From Allium sativum (lineage: Eukaryota; Streptophyta; Magnoliopsida; Asparagales; Amaryllidaceae), in assembly GCA_030737875.1 (NCBI GenBank), contig CM060912.1, positions 876,331,199 to 876,395,198 of the forward strand: a stretch of 64,000 nt of DNA, given 5' to 3'. The notes under the pieces were generated by a model that worked only from the letters and a program-made list of their open reading frames with translations, was not told the origin of the DNA and did not search any database. Shown piece by piece: positions 12,027-24,365 of this stretch. A program made the translations under genes and the position numbers. The stretch's first letter is position 1. Every line of letters begins with the position of its first letter.

Positions 12027-14754
12027 CGTTGTGACGACCCCAAAACTCGTACTGACGGTGTCAAGGGTAATCTTTGGAATATAACACAGAAACAGATAAT
12101 AGTAAAACAGAAATAAATAAATACACCAGATAATGAATAAATGATACACTGGATAAACAATAATCGTCAGAGTTACACAGTATACAGGATCATACTTAGT
12201 ACAAATACAGTTCAGCTATGCATAAATGTCTACAGCGGAAACAAACATAATATGTACAATAGGAGCTGAACAACATAAAAAGAGATGAATGGAAGAATCC
12301 ATCTTCAGCTCCAGCTATCCAGAAAGAGCCTACTAATACATGAATACAAGGCTGCTCGTGTAGAAAAAGGGGCACCCGAGTTTGCAAGTGAAACAAACTA
12401 CGAGTCAGTCATGGGACTGGTATGAGAAATCTACTTAACACAGTTAAAATATGGCTAATTACAGGACCACGCCACTTTCGCGGAACGGGTTTACTCCATT
12501 GGATTGCCAGTGCTTTAAAACAATTAAATCTTTTAAACATCGCAATGCTTTTTATAAAAATGAAGCCGATATAAGACTCAAGTCTCATCACAAAATGCAA
12601 CGCAAATCGGAGGATAGAGTTTTACCTTATATCGACCAAAATATGTTTGATACGAGCAAAACAAATCATTTGATAATCAGACTCCAACTGTAAAATAGTA
12701 AGAGAACAATTCCATAGGTATTAACCCCGAAGGCCGAAACCAACATCAGACCAATACCCAGGAAACCATCCATCTTAGCTCGTTTGCAGTTAGTTTCTAA
12801 TTTCATATACAATCATAAATATCAATCATAGACGGCATTAATGCCCCATACCACTATGTCGCCATATATAGGTATACAATCAAAACAGCACAATCACGAA
12901 TTTGGAAATTGGATTTCCGTCATGAACCAAGGCAAATGATAGTCCTTACCGACTTCGAGACAATCTAGCCCATGTCTCCGGAACAGCCGCAACTGCGCCT
13001 TGGATTGTCAGGGCCGGTCCACACGGAGTGGATTATAGTGCCTGAACAATACGTTTCCACGCCCTTTGGGGCGTAAATGAGTCAACGAATGACTCCATCG
13101 GTCCCGGATCGACCGATATAACCGAGGCGCCTCGCAACAGCAACAACCACATAGGTGAAAATAATATAAATGTCGGCCAGTTCAATTACCGACACCACCT
13201 CTAGCTAGAAGGAAAAGCATGCCCTCCCTGATGTCCTCTCCCGTTTCTGGTTCATATCAGGGTGTGAGGCTCGTGAATTCACGTTATACACAAAGCTATG
13301 CCACACAGGCGGTGCTTTGATCATCAACCACAAGACTTTGCTTTTCAAAAGAAGCCCTGATCACTGCATCTTAGCATGCCACACAGCCAATTCACACCAT
13401 GTAACTGATGGTTACCAATCACACAGAATGAATTCCAATGTCAGACACACAGTCATTTACAAGTCCGTTCTGGGTCTGAACGAAACCGAAGGCACTATAT
13501 ACCTTGCAAACCCATCGATTTCCACGTACGTCTGGACGGTCACCACTCATTATCCATATTTCGGGATGCCTCCCAATCAAGACATCAGTTACCATACAAA
13601 TGAGGTGAAAATCTTCGGTCTTCGACCACCGTCTTCATCTTCGATTACTTATCGTTGATTCAGTTATTCAGAATGGGATAACCCCGGTCTTTCTGAACAA
13701 CTAGCATATACAATAAACAAGTTCTACATAAACACGACATACGCTTTACTCCAATTCTTTAGTTACTAACGTCAATCAGTAAGAGAACAATTTCCCAAAT
13801 ATTAACCCCGAAGGCCGAAACCAACATCAGATCAAAACCCAGGAAACCATTCGACTTAGCCAACCTTCAGTTAATTTCTAAATTTCACATTCCATATCGT
13901 TTATAATATTTTATAACGATTTATCGCTATTTTTATTTATTTAAAAATAGCCAATTTATTTAAATGATGCTTCAGGCCATAACGCGGCCGTGGCACTGTT
14001 TTTCTTCAGATTTGATTTACACATATCTGAAAATCTAACCGTTGGATCATCACAAAATTTATATCATTAGAAAGATCTTTTCAAAACGAATCCAACGGTT
14101 CCAGTTTTGGGAAAATCCGACGGTCGGATCTCCCAGTACAATCGTTTGAAGTTTCGATTTCAAAATACGAACTACAACGTCGTTATTTGATTTATTTTAA
14201 TTATATTTATATATATAAATATAATCGATTCTGGCGCTGTTTTTCTTCAGATTTGAATTAAACATTCCAGACAATCCAACCGTTGGATCTTTGTAAAGTT
14301 AGTGTCGTTGGAAAGATATTTCCAAAGCGAACACAACGGTTTCGGTTTTGGGAAAATCCGATGGTCGGATCTCCCGCACTAATCGTTTGAAATCACGGTT
14401 TCAAAACGCAAACTGCAGCTTCGTTATTCGATTTATTTTAATTATATATATATAAATACAATCGATTCTTCGATTTCAAAACCATATTCATTTCATATCT
14501 TTGATAAAAATGATATTTTCATCAAACTAACTTCTATTTCAACACTTCCCTATTTTTAACAATTCATGTATATAATAAAAATATGATTTTTATTGTTAAA
14601 AAATTTATCTCAAAACACGACTATTTTATATAGTTCATATAGATGGTAAAAATACGATTTTTATTATAAAACAATTTCTTTCAAAACACGGCTATTTTAT
14701 ATAGTTCATATAGATGATAAAAATATTATTATTTTTATAAAACAATTTATTTTA

Positions 14755-15230
14755 AAACACGAATACCATTCAACACATGAATTTCCATTCAACGAATGAA
14801 TTTCTATTCAACACATGAAGGGTTTCTATAGTTTATATATATATATATAAAAAAGGTGATTTTTATATTTAAAACACGAATACAATTCAACACATGAATT
14901 TCTATTCAACGAATGAATTTCAATTCAACACATGAAGGTTTTCTATAGTTTATATATATAGATAAAAAGGTGATTTTTATATTTAAAACACGAATACCAT
15001 TCAACACATGAATTTCTATTCAACGAATGAATTTCAATTCAACACATGAAGGTTTTCTATAGTTTATATATCTAGATAAAAAGGCGATTTTTACATTTAA
15101 AACACGAATACCGTTCAACACATGAATTTCTATTCAACGAATGAATTTCAATTCAACACATGAAGGTTTTCTATAGTTTATATATATAGATAAAATGGTG
15201 ATTTTTTATATTTCAAAACAATTTATTTCA
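14755..15230. repeat. Tandem array, ~114-bp units (LTR A2)
   Basis: Counterpart of 8160-8640, with the same unit (acgaata..attcaacacatgaa..gaaggttttctatag) in about four copies. Confidence 0.85.
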
Positions 15231-17284
15231 AAACATGAATGTCGTTAAATAGATGAATTTCTATTCAACACACGAATATAGTTTCAACACATGAAAATAA
15301 TTCTAACACATGAATATTATTCAAAATTTCAGCAGCATAACGGCAGGGTAGTTAAAACCGGGGCCGTCCCTAGTACGGCTCCTCGCTCTACCTTAAAGCC
15401 TCGTAGCTTTTGACCATGGGGATTCATGCATCTAGTTAGCACGCAGGCGGCATGTATATATTTTTCATTTCCACAAACTATATCCTATGTGGTTTCAACC
15501 AAATAATTCTCAACCACAAACGGGTATTTTTCAACCACTATCAATCAATTTCAACCACAAACAATTCTAATCAACCATTCTCTATCAACCAATTTTCACA
15601 TCAATCACAAACAATAAATATCGTCCATGGTTTGTGGACGAGGGGCGTATATATATATTATATAAGAATTTCACTTCTATTTCAACACATATATAATTTT
15701 TACAACGCGTATATAACTTATATATCGAACGTACAACTTATACAACGCTTATACAAGAGGTGTACAACGCCTATACAAGTCATACATCGACTATATAATT
15801 TATACATCGTTGTTTTCCATATCGTTTATAAATTAGAAATCTCACATTGGGTTCCACTCCACCAAAAATAGTAGAAGGCTCAGAAAAATACGCGGTCTCT
15901 TCTAGAATGTAGAAGACGTCCACACGAGTCCACTGTCTCTTGTTTCACTGAATTTCGACAAGAAACGAAAAAGATATGATTTTTACAGTGAAATCAAAAA
16001 CCGTAGCGCTTTAAACTGCTATTAAATAGTTTATATAAATTTTCAGCCGTACCTTTCTGATGGGGTTCGAAACTAGGGTTCCGTTTTTCGTGAAATCCAA
16101 GGCCCGAGGACAAAATCCAGTTGCACCACGCCGAGGAGGGAGGAAGGCCGCGCAGATCGGTGGTGGTGGCATGGGGTTCGACGGCGCATGTACGTCGCGG
16201 CGGCGATTGGAAGGTCGCACTTTCCCGAGCTCAATTCGAGCTCCACAGGTCACGAAAAAATCTAATCCTTATATGGATGTGAATATCGTGAGGAGCACTA
16301 CAAAATTCTCCAAAGGGGCATGGGTTTTTATTAAGCGGATTAGAAGAAATCGAGGAGAGAAGGAAAGAAAGGTTTTCCGTCGTTCGTCGTGTTCAATCGG
16401 GGAGAGAGATGATTATGTGGCCCAATGAGATATTTTTATTTATTTATATATTTTTAAATTTCGAAAATACCCTCTTTCACCCACGAACCCCAATTCAAAC
16501 CCAACGACTGTCGTCCCTAGCATTTTACCCCCATTCCGAACACAATGGGATATGTTTCGTAGGCCCATTCGACTGTTTTAGTCAGTTTTCCATCAAATCA
16601 AAATATAAAACATTCAATATTTAATTTGAACGTACATTTCAATTTGCCTGGGCCACCAACTGATTCGAAAAATTCCAGAAAAATAAATCTAGCTATGTTT
16701 TGACGATACGGTCCCAACAAAACTAGTTTCGTCGAATTCTGATACCGTTTGAAAAATGGTCATTTTCTAGTCGATCCAATTTAACATAAATCGACCAAAC
16801 ACATTTTCCTTTGCCACGCTCACATACTAGCTTCAACAATTATGAAATTTGAAACTTAGCAATAGTTTAACATCCCGGATCCAACAAAAGAGGTTTCGTC
16901 GAATTCCGAGGTCGTTTGCAAAATGGCCATTTTCACGGGCTATATATATTCTATAGCGACCTTTCTGAAAATTCATTTGGCCATAACTTTTGCTTCCCGC
17001 TATGAAACTTCGATTATTCAGATTCGTTAGAAATATATTCACTAACAGATTTAAATATTTTTGGTTTCACTCAAATCCGTTTTGTGTTGCACCCGGTACA
17101 GTCAGTCAAAGTTTGAATTCAAATTTTGAAACTACCACGCCATTTCAGGCCTTGTTTATATTTCAAAGTAATTATATTTATTTTCAATGTTGATTCAAAC
17201 TTACTTTTCATCGTTATTATTTAAAATATTTAATTTAAATATTTCAAATCCACAAAAATAGCCAATTTAAATTTTTTTAAATTG

Positions 17285-17289
17285 GTTTA
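17285..17289. repeat. Target-site duplication of solo LTR S, left
   Basis: gttta before TG at 17290; the same bases recur at 20168-20172 after CA. Removing S and one copy gives the sequence seen in A1 except one base. Confidence 0.9.
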
Positions 17290-19791
17290 TGTAACACCCC
17301 ACATCCATTAATGTCACCCATGAAGGGAATGCATTAACTTCCATGGAGGTTATAAGTGAATATAGAACAGAAAAATTACAACAAGACAGATAGTAAATAG
17401 TACTTGGAAATCTAAAACTTCATTTTATTGCAGCGGAAATTAAACATGTTTGTTACATCATAAAACCATAGATCATAACCAAGTACAATATCCATCTTCA
17501 TAAAAACAAAATACATAATCCCATTACATAAATAGCCATTAAAAAGATAACAAGCTGGACTTTACTTCAACGGTCCAAGCTTTCCAAAGAGAGATGAAGC
17601 AATACAATCAAACTCCACTAGAGCTGGGCCCAACCTAAGGACCTGGAGGGGGAAAAAGGATAGAAATAGAGGGGGTCAGACATAAAGTCTGGCGAGTATG
17701 ATAATTCTAACAATACTATTATCAAAATAACTAGACTAAGGCATAAGCTGGAAGACAAGTAAATGTCTATGAACTCTTAGGAAGATAAAGACAGCGTTTA
17801 AGATAACGTTAAAGATAACGGTAAAGGCACACCTAATTACTAACGAATGATTACTACACTGCACCGCACATTACTACACTGCACCACACCAGTCACCCTA
17901 TTGTTTGATCCCACTTGCTTCACACAGAAACTTTATAAATAGCCTTACGTACCCCTAGCTAACTACATAGGTGCCGTCTGCCCCTATCTCCACTAGGTAT
18001 ACCCCATTACCCACTTTCGATCGGCTCCCTACTCGTAGATACCCGTGCTGGCCCCACAGTGGGGTGTATCACTCCCATAAAGTGGCAACCCAATACAACT
18101 TGAGAATGCACGGCTTATACCTACACGATGCAACAACGTCTTACCTACCAGCCCGGGTCCACACACGCATACGAAACCCGTTGGACTTGCGTTGCCACCG
18201 CTCCCCGTTTTGGCCTCTTACAGTCAAACCCAGCATCCGTGTCCCGTCCTCGACTTGGGTCGAGCACACAAAGATACGTTTGGGATACTGGTTGAAATGG
18301 GCCCCCACAAGCTACCCACCTAAGCTTGTCACTAGTATATCCCACTTAACCCTCTTAGTCATGTTCATTTACATGTGTGTTTGGTTAAGTCTTACTAATC
18401 ATATTTCACATGCCACTAAGGGCACCCCCTAGATTCCTCGTGCCACCCAAGGCACCTACTTAACCCCCATGTCCCACTTTACATGTTTATCTGGTTAAGT
18501 ATTTCTTAATTCATTCAGGCGATAACCTCATAAAGACCTCTCACATTAGACTGGCATTTATTGCAGCTGGATTTGTCGGGCGGGTCTGGGCAGTCTTACA
18601 CCATAAAAGAATCTAACCTCGTGTCTTTACAACCGTTATGCTTTAGTTTAGGCCTAGGACCTCTCACATTGGGCTGACATTTGTGACCACTGGATTTGCC
18701 GGGCGGGTCCGGGCAGGTTTACGTCACAAACGAGTCCAACTTCGTGTCCTAAGCATTGGTTAACACTTAAAATCTTTTACCCCAGTTTTAATAATTCCCT
18801 ATTCAAATAATTAATTAAGTCAACTTTTAATGATGTCCATAATTGACTCAATTATGGCCATCCACTTATGGCATGCAAAATCATATCAATTGCACCCCAA
18901 CTTTTTAATATTAAATCCTTAATATTACCCCTACCCCACGTTTATACGTTCGCTTATTCAACGCATAATATAGGCTAGACTTGTATAGTCTAACACCTAG
19001 CACAAAGATAAATTATCACAACATATAGACAATTAAAATAAATCAAATCATAATAGGGGTGAAACTTGCATAAACTACACATGTTAACGATCAAAAGGTG
19101 TCAACTTGTTAAATGTCTCAATTTACATGATATGATCATAGCCCAAATCTGTACATAAACTTGCATATGGGATTTTTAGGCAACATAATGATGGTGTGAA
19201 CTAGCATAGGATATCACATATGTCATAGCATAATTCTAGATGTCATAATAGATGTCTTGGCATATGTTCATAACTTTTCTAATCAATCTAACTTGCATAT
19301 GTGACTTGTCATATAGATCAACATAACCCAAACATGATGATTTAATTAATATGAACTAACTAGCATAGATGGTAACATCATGGCCTTTTTAACATGTATG
19401 ATTCATCACAACTTAGCATAAAAACTTTCAACATACATAACATCATCATAGCATGATTTACAACATATAAGATATCATCATCACATAACATTGGATTTAC
19501 AATATACATGATAGCAAAAGGGGTTTACAACGACATATATGATAATTCACATCATCTACTCATAATCCATTCATAACTCAACCTAATTAAAATGATAATA
19601 ATCTTGTTAAGATCATCATACTCACTATTTAGAGAAGAAAAGAGAGAGTTCTGCTTTGCTTTAGGGTTGAGAGAATTAGAATTGAATTTGCTTTTCTTCT
19701 TTCTTAGTTGGCGGCGGCTCCATTGATTTCCATGGCGACGGTATGACGGTAACTATTCTATTTTAATTAGGTTTAGGGTTAGCATTAGGAT

Positions 19792-19801
19792 GTATTTATA
19801 G
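19792..19801 (-). promoter_or_regulatory. TATA box of LTR S
   Basis: Minus-strand CTATAAATAC, about 370 bp inside the 5' end of the LTR. It is a good plant TATA match at a position comparable with the TATA box of LTR T (about 530 bp in). Confidence 0.55.
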
Positions 19802-19924
19802 GTGTAGGAAGTTATTTAGGACCCTTAGATTAACCCTGAACCATGAGAACCAATCAAATGCAAAATCTGCATTTGAGCGAATCGGCCCACGGGTTGATAG
19901 CCAAATACCCTGGATTAACCCCTA

Positions 19925-19950
19925 GTCGACCCAGCAAAGCTCGGGTCGAC
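19925..19950. repeat. GTCGACCC/GGGTCGAC inverted repeat in LTR S
   Basis: Perfect 8-bp arms at 19925-19932 and 19943-19950, upstream of the TATA box on the minus strand. Same core motif as the GTCGAC palindromes in LTR T. Confidence 0.7.
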
Positions 19951-20167
19951 CTCAAAAATGGGCCGGTTCGGTTATTTCCCCTCCCAATTCGCTGTTTTGA
20001 ACTTTTTCGCATATTTATTTATTTAATTTTTTAATTTATATATATATATATATGTATATATCAATATATATATTTCTCTGCGCAACCCATTTCACTTAAT
20101 TCTTTTCTAAAAATTAAGTATGCTTTAATTTGTGAATTTTAATGTTATAAAATTACGGGGTGTTCCA

Positions 20168-20172
20168 GTTTA
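20168..20172. repeat. Target-site duplication of solo LTR S, right
   Basis: gttta following the CA end of S at 20167. Confidence 0.9.
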
Positions 20173-20191
20173 GATTTTCCGGGTCGTTACA

Positions 20192-20196
20192 GTAAA
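20192..20196. repeat. Target-site duplication of element A, right
   Basis: gtaaa following the CA end of LTR A2; pairs with 5430-5434. LTR B2 resumes after it. Confidence 0.85.
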
Positions 20197-20640
20197 ACAC
20201 ATAATACTTTTCTAAATCATTTCGGAATTATCGGGTTTAGTCCTCGAAACCCTTTCTGTTTTATAAAACATTCCCCATACAAAATCGGGAATACTATTCT
20301 TTTTACTTAAGAAATCTCATTTCAAAATCATTTATTAAAAATTGAAATAAACAACATCGCTAAACACCTTATAGTCAAATCGTAAAGTGTTTCACGAGGT
20401 GTTAGGACATAAATATTTTTACCCAACCCAATGCTACATGAAAAAAAAACATATTTTGCTCATAAACTGGTCGAGCATAATTCAAATAGTCAATCTGTCA
20501 CAATCAATATCAGCAACTAAGTGTATTTGGTTCAATCATATTTCGTGTTACAATAAAAGAGTATTTTATTGTCTACACATTTTCTACATTTCAAGTTACA
20601 ATAAAAAAAAATTTATTATCTACGCATCCTATGTTTAACA

Positions 20641-22310
20641 TGACAAATAAAAAGAAGAATTTTTATTTGCATAACAATTTCAATATTTTTAATGACATAA
20701 AAAGGAATATTTTATTTGCATAACAAGTTCAATGTTTTTAATGACAAATAAAACGGAATATTTTATTTGCATAACGATTCCAATGTTTCTAATGACAAAT
20801 AAAAAGAAAATTTTATTTGCATAACAATTCCAATGTTTTTAATGACAAATAAAAAGGAATATTTTATTTGCATAACAATTCCAATGTTTCTAACGACAAA
20901 TAAAAAGAATATTTTATTTGCATAACAATTCCAATGTTTTTAATGACAAATAAAAAGATATTTTATTTGCATAAAACAATTCCAATGTTTTTAATGACAA
21001 ATAAAAATGAATATTTTATTTGCATAACAATTCCAATGTTTTTAATAACAAATAAAAAGGAATATTTTATTTGCATAACAATTCTAATGTTTTTAATGAC
21101 AAATAAAAAGAATATTTTATTCATCTGCATGTTCAATGTTTTTAATGACAAATAAAAAGGAAATATTTTATTTGTCTACATGTTTTCTACTTTTCTAATG
21201 ACAAATAAAAAGAGCATTTTGTCTACATAACATGTTCTATATTGCTAATGACAAAATAAAAAGAGAATTTTGTCTACGTAACATGTTCTACTTTTCTAAT
21301 GACAAAATAAAAAGAGAATTTTGTCTACATAACATGTTCTACATTTCTAATGATAAAATAAAAAGAGAATTTTGCATACATAACATGTTCTATATTTCTA
21401 ATGACAAAATAAAAAGAGAATTTTGTCTACATGTTTTCTGCATTGCATATGATAAACAAAAAAAGAGAATTTTGTTTGTCTACATGTTTCATATTACCTA
21501 TGTATAAATAAGAAGAATTTTTATTTGTATACAAATTCTATTTTTTAACATGACAAATAGAAATCATAATTTTATTTGTATACAAATCCTATTTTTAACA
21601 TAACAAATAAAAATGATATTTTTATGTGTATAAATTTTTTTACATTAACATGACAAATAAAAATGATATTTTTATTTGTATACAATTCTTACATTAACGT
21701 GTAACATAAAAATGATATTTTTATGTGTTTACAATTCCTACATTAACATGTAACATAAAAATAATATTTTTATGTGCTTACAATTCTAATTTCAATATAA
21801 CAAATAAAAATGATATTTTTATTTGTTAACAATTCTAATTTCAACATAACAAATGAAAGTGATATTTTTATTTGTTAACAATTCTAATTTCAACATAACA
21901 AATGAAAGTGATTTTTTTTATTTGTTAACAATTCTAATTTCAACATAACAAAAGAAAGTAATATTTTTATTTGTTAACAATTCTAATTTCAACATAACAA
22001 ATAAAAGTGATATTTTTATTTGTTAACAATTCTAATTTCAACGTAACAAATAAAAGTGATATTTCTTGTTTGTTTACAAATCTATTTTTAATATAACAAA
22101 TAAAAGTGATATTTTTATTTCTGTATACAATTCCTACTCTTAATATAACAAATAAAAAATGATATTCTTTTCTATTTGCATACAAATCTATTTTTAATAT
22201 AGCAAATTAAAATGATATTTTTATTTGTGTACAAATTCTTACATTAACATAACAAATAAAAATGGTATTTTTATTTGTTTACAAATTTCAATAATTCCAT
22301 TATATTCAAT
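20641..22310. repeat. Long palindromic tandem array of LTR B2
   Basis: Three sub-arrays in a row: about 20641-21200, 50-51 bp units with tgacaaataaaaaggaatattttatttgcataac; about 21200-21490, 51-bp units with gacaaaataaaaagagaattttgtctac; about 21500-22310, ~49-bp units as in B1. All keep an inverted repeat around the centre of the unit. The long repetitive ORFs here (for example 20934-21155) are products of the periodicity, since the period is near a multiple of three. Confidence 0.88.
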
Positions 22311-24118
22311 TAAATCAAACAGATCACACTAAACAGCATCAACCAATCCAAATCAAATCACTATAACAATAAACTGAATTTAACAGCGTATTTGTAAAAA
22401 TTTCTAAACACGACAATAATTAATTAATTTTAATTATTTAAAAAGAAATCTCACCTATGAGCTAAAAATAATATTTTTAGCAAACAAATATTTGTGATAA
22501 TAAAATACAGATAAAAATCATGGCAGTTTATCTAAATAACTGTACGAGAAAATTTTGGTGAGAGAGTTCTCACCTTAACCGGTTAGAAATCATTATTAAC
22601 GATTGATTTAATCAAATTAAACCACTCGTTTAATTTATTCAAGAAATTCCAGATAGCTCCATTTCAGTTTTAGTCTGTTCCACAGTGTAGATCCGGTCAA
22701 TGCGAGTCCAACGCTTCTGAAATCGCCGAATTTGGGCCACATATGACAAATATATGTTAATTTATATGTTGGTTACAAAATTAAATAGTTAATTATAAAT
22801 TAAATTCCATAATTACATTTAAATCCCTTTCATCATCTTCTATCTCTCGTGTATTTCTCCAAGCCGTTGTTTTCAGAACCGAGCTCGCCTCCTAGGTCAA
22901 CATTTCGCCGCCGCCAGACTTAGCTGGACCCCGATCCAAGATGCCCCCAACCACTTCCATGACGTCACTTCTCTCCTGCTCTGACCAGCGGAAGTTCAAA
23001 CCCCAGAGCCCTCGATAATTGAACCCAAACGTAGTGTGTTTCAGCACCAAATTTGAACGATTTTGGAAATGAAAATCCATCATCACCGTATGAAATTGAA
23101 GATCACGAAATGCTCTTTGATTTTCCTTTTATGAGATTGTGAAATTATTGTATAGACTGGGAACGATAAAGCTTTGAAAGTTGGATGATTTCGGCCATTC
23201 AAGATTGGGGCTGTGGGTGAATAGTATTAGGGTTTTAGATTAATCCTTATAATAAAATATTATTAAATTCCCTAGTATGCAAAAAAACCCGTTAATTCCC
23301 AATAACTCCAAATTAAGCCAATGAATGTTGCCCCTAGCCAAATACCCCTATTTCGGACACAATGGGCTAGGTCTCATCATCCCATTCGATCGTTTCATCC
23401 CACTTTTCTTTTAATTAAAATATAAATCATTTAATTTGATCGTACATTTTAATTTACCGAAGCCACATACTGACTCCAAAAATTTCCAAAAATAAATCTA
23501 GTTATGTTTTGATGATACGATCCTAACAAAATTAATCTCGTCGAATTTGGAGGCCGTTTGAAAAATGGCTATTTTCTGGTCGATCCAATTTGACTGAAAT
23601 GGACAAAATAAATTTTCTTTTGCCACATTCACATATTAATTCCAAAAATTATGAAAATTGGAATCTAGTAGTAATTTGGTATTCCGGATCCGATAAATGT
23701 GGTTTCGTCAAAAACGGAGGTCGTTTGCAAAATGGCTATTTATAAAGGCTATATATTATATTAAATTCCACAGCGACTATTTTGAATATTTAACTGGGCA
23801 TAACTTTTTTATTCCCAGTATGAAATCTATATTTTTCACATTCGTTGGAAAGATATTTTTAAATAGATTTAAATATTTTTTGTTTTACTGAAATATGATT
23901 TATTTTGAATCCTGTACGTCCAATCAAAATTCAAATTTTCAAAATACTGCGCTATTTCTAACTCCTTTTATAATTAAATTAAATTATTTCATTCTAACTT
24001 AGATTTAAATAAATTTTTAGTCGATATTATTTAAAATAAATCATTTTAAATATTATGAATTCATTAAAATAGCCAAAATAAAAATTTTAATTTGGTTCCA
24101 AAATTCGGGGTTGTTACA

Positions 24119-24131
24119 ATCTCCCCCACTT
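24119..24131 (-). other. Polypurine tract beside LTR B2
   Basis: Minus-strand aagtgggggagat abutting 24118. It shows that internal DNA of a family-B element lies to the right of B2 as well. Confidence 0.75.
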
Positions 24132-24365
24132 AAAAACTTTTCGTCCTCGAAAAGGAGCGGAGTTGAAAGTAGTTTAACTAACCAAGTCAACCTTCCTTCT
24201 TTTATTGGTTTCAATAATTTTATTAGTTGAACTAATAATCACACAATACAATCATCAATTAATTAGTTGTTTAGCTTTTCAAATATATATAACTTTTCTA
24301 TATTTAAAAATCATATTTTTTAAAATCAGATTATATATATAATTACAAATACGTTAATTATAAAC
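24119..24365 (-). mobile_element. Untranslated internal end of family B
   Basis: Collinear with 3759-4005 (cttttcgtcctcgaaaaggagcgg, then the accaagtcaac...ttggtttcaataattttattag stretch). After about 24365 the similarity stops and other AT-rich sequence follows. Confidence 0.7.

Larger units (their letters stand above)
10712..12029 (-). mobile_element. Non-coding internal region of element A
   Basis: 1318 bp with no gag or pol. 10712 to about 11720 follows the 3' untranslated region of element E (52458 to about 53470), including the cctcctttgtacggggag phrase and the twice-used 'gagaataaattctcgtcacc' type phrase. About 11880-12029 follows the primer-site end of E (58030-58177). The coding part present in E is absent, as if deleted internally. 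The short ORF at 11275-11547 on the minus strand lies in this untranslated DNA. Confidence 0.8.
17290..20167 (-). mobile_element. Solo LTR S of a chromovirus-type family
   Basis: 2878 bp, TG...CA, TSD gttta, no internal coding, PBS or PPT, so a solo LTR left by LTR-LTR recombination. On the minus strand its first 50 bases resemble the start of LTR T (both begin with TG..AACACCCCGT and share an 'aaattcac.aattaaag.ata.ttaatt' phrase). It also shares with T two copies of the gccgggcgggtccgggcag phrase (18570-18600, 18690-18720) and a GTCGAC inverted repeat. It is therefore a relative of T in the opposite orientation. The short plus-strand ORF at 17971-18432 is judged chance. Confidence 0.88.
5435..20191 (-). 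mobile_element. Element A, non-autonomous LARD-type LTR retrotransposon
   Basis: Two LTRs of almost equal length (5277 bp and, without its insert, 5279 bp) flank a 1318-bp non-coding internal region that keeps a primer-binding site and a polypurine tract. Both termini are TG...CA and the TSD is gtaaa, so it inserted as a unit. The solo LTR S lies inside the right LTR. The internal region matches only the two untranslated ends of element E (52458 to about 53470 and about 58020-58177) and lacks gag and pol. Large LTRs, no coding and an intact TSD fit a LARD mobilised in trans by an E-like chromovirus; the mobilisation is inference. Confidence 0.85.
12030..20191 (-). repeat. LTR A2 (5' LTR of element A), interrupted by S
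   Basis: Starts TGTGACGACC at 12030 and ends GGGTCGTTACA at 20191. Solo LTR S with its TSD takes up 17290-20172, leaving 5279 bp. It is collinear with A1 throughout with only scattered substitutions and small indels by eye. It has the same arrays (about 14755-15230), GC island (about 16060-16260) and hairpins (for example 12472-12483). Confidence 0.88.
4201..24118 (-). mobile_element. LTR B2, interrupted by element A
   Basis: Begins tgtaacggc at 4201, beside a primer-binding site, and ends ttgttaca at 24118, beside a polypurine tract. Element A interrupts it from 5435 to 20191, with TSD gtaaa on both sides. Without the insert the LTR is about 5.16 kb (4201-5434 plus 20197-24118). It contains a compound microsatellite, the hairpin block at 4520-4680, the long palindromic array and the shared block near 23335-23366. 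It has no coding sequence. Confidence 0.75.

Noticed and set aside
17971..18432. 153-codon plus-strand ORF in S
   Set aside because: Antisense to the LTR and composed of the gcccggaccc-type repeat surroundings; no domain.
17290..20167. S as a complete short element or DNA transposon
   Set aside because: It has TG...CA ends, a 5-bp TSD, similarity to LTR T from its first bases and no PBS/PPT or internal region, so a solo LTR fits better.
20934..21507. Repetitive ORFs with periodic peptides
   Set aside because: They follow from a 51-bp tandem period without stops; the array is non-coding LTR DNA.
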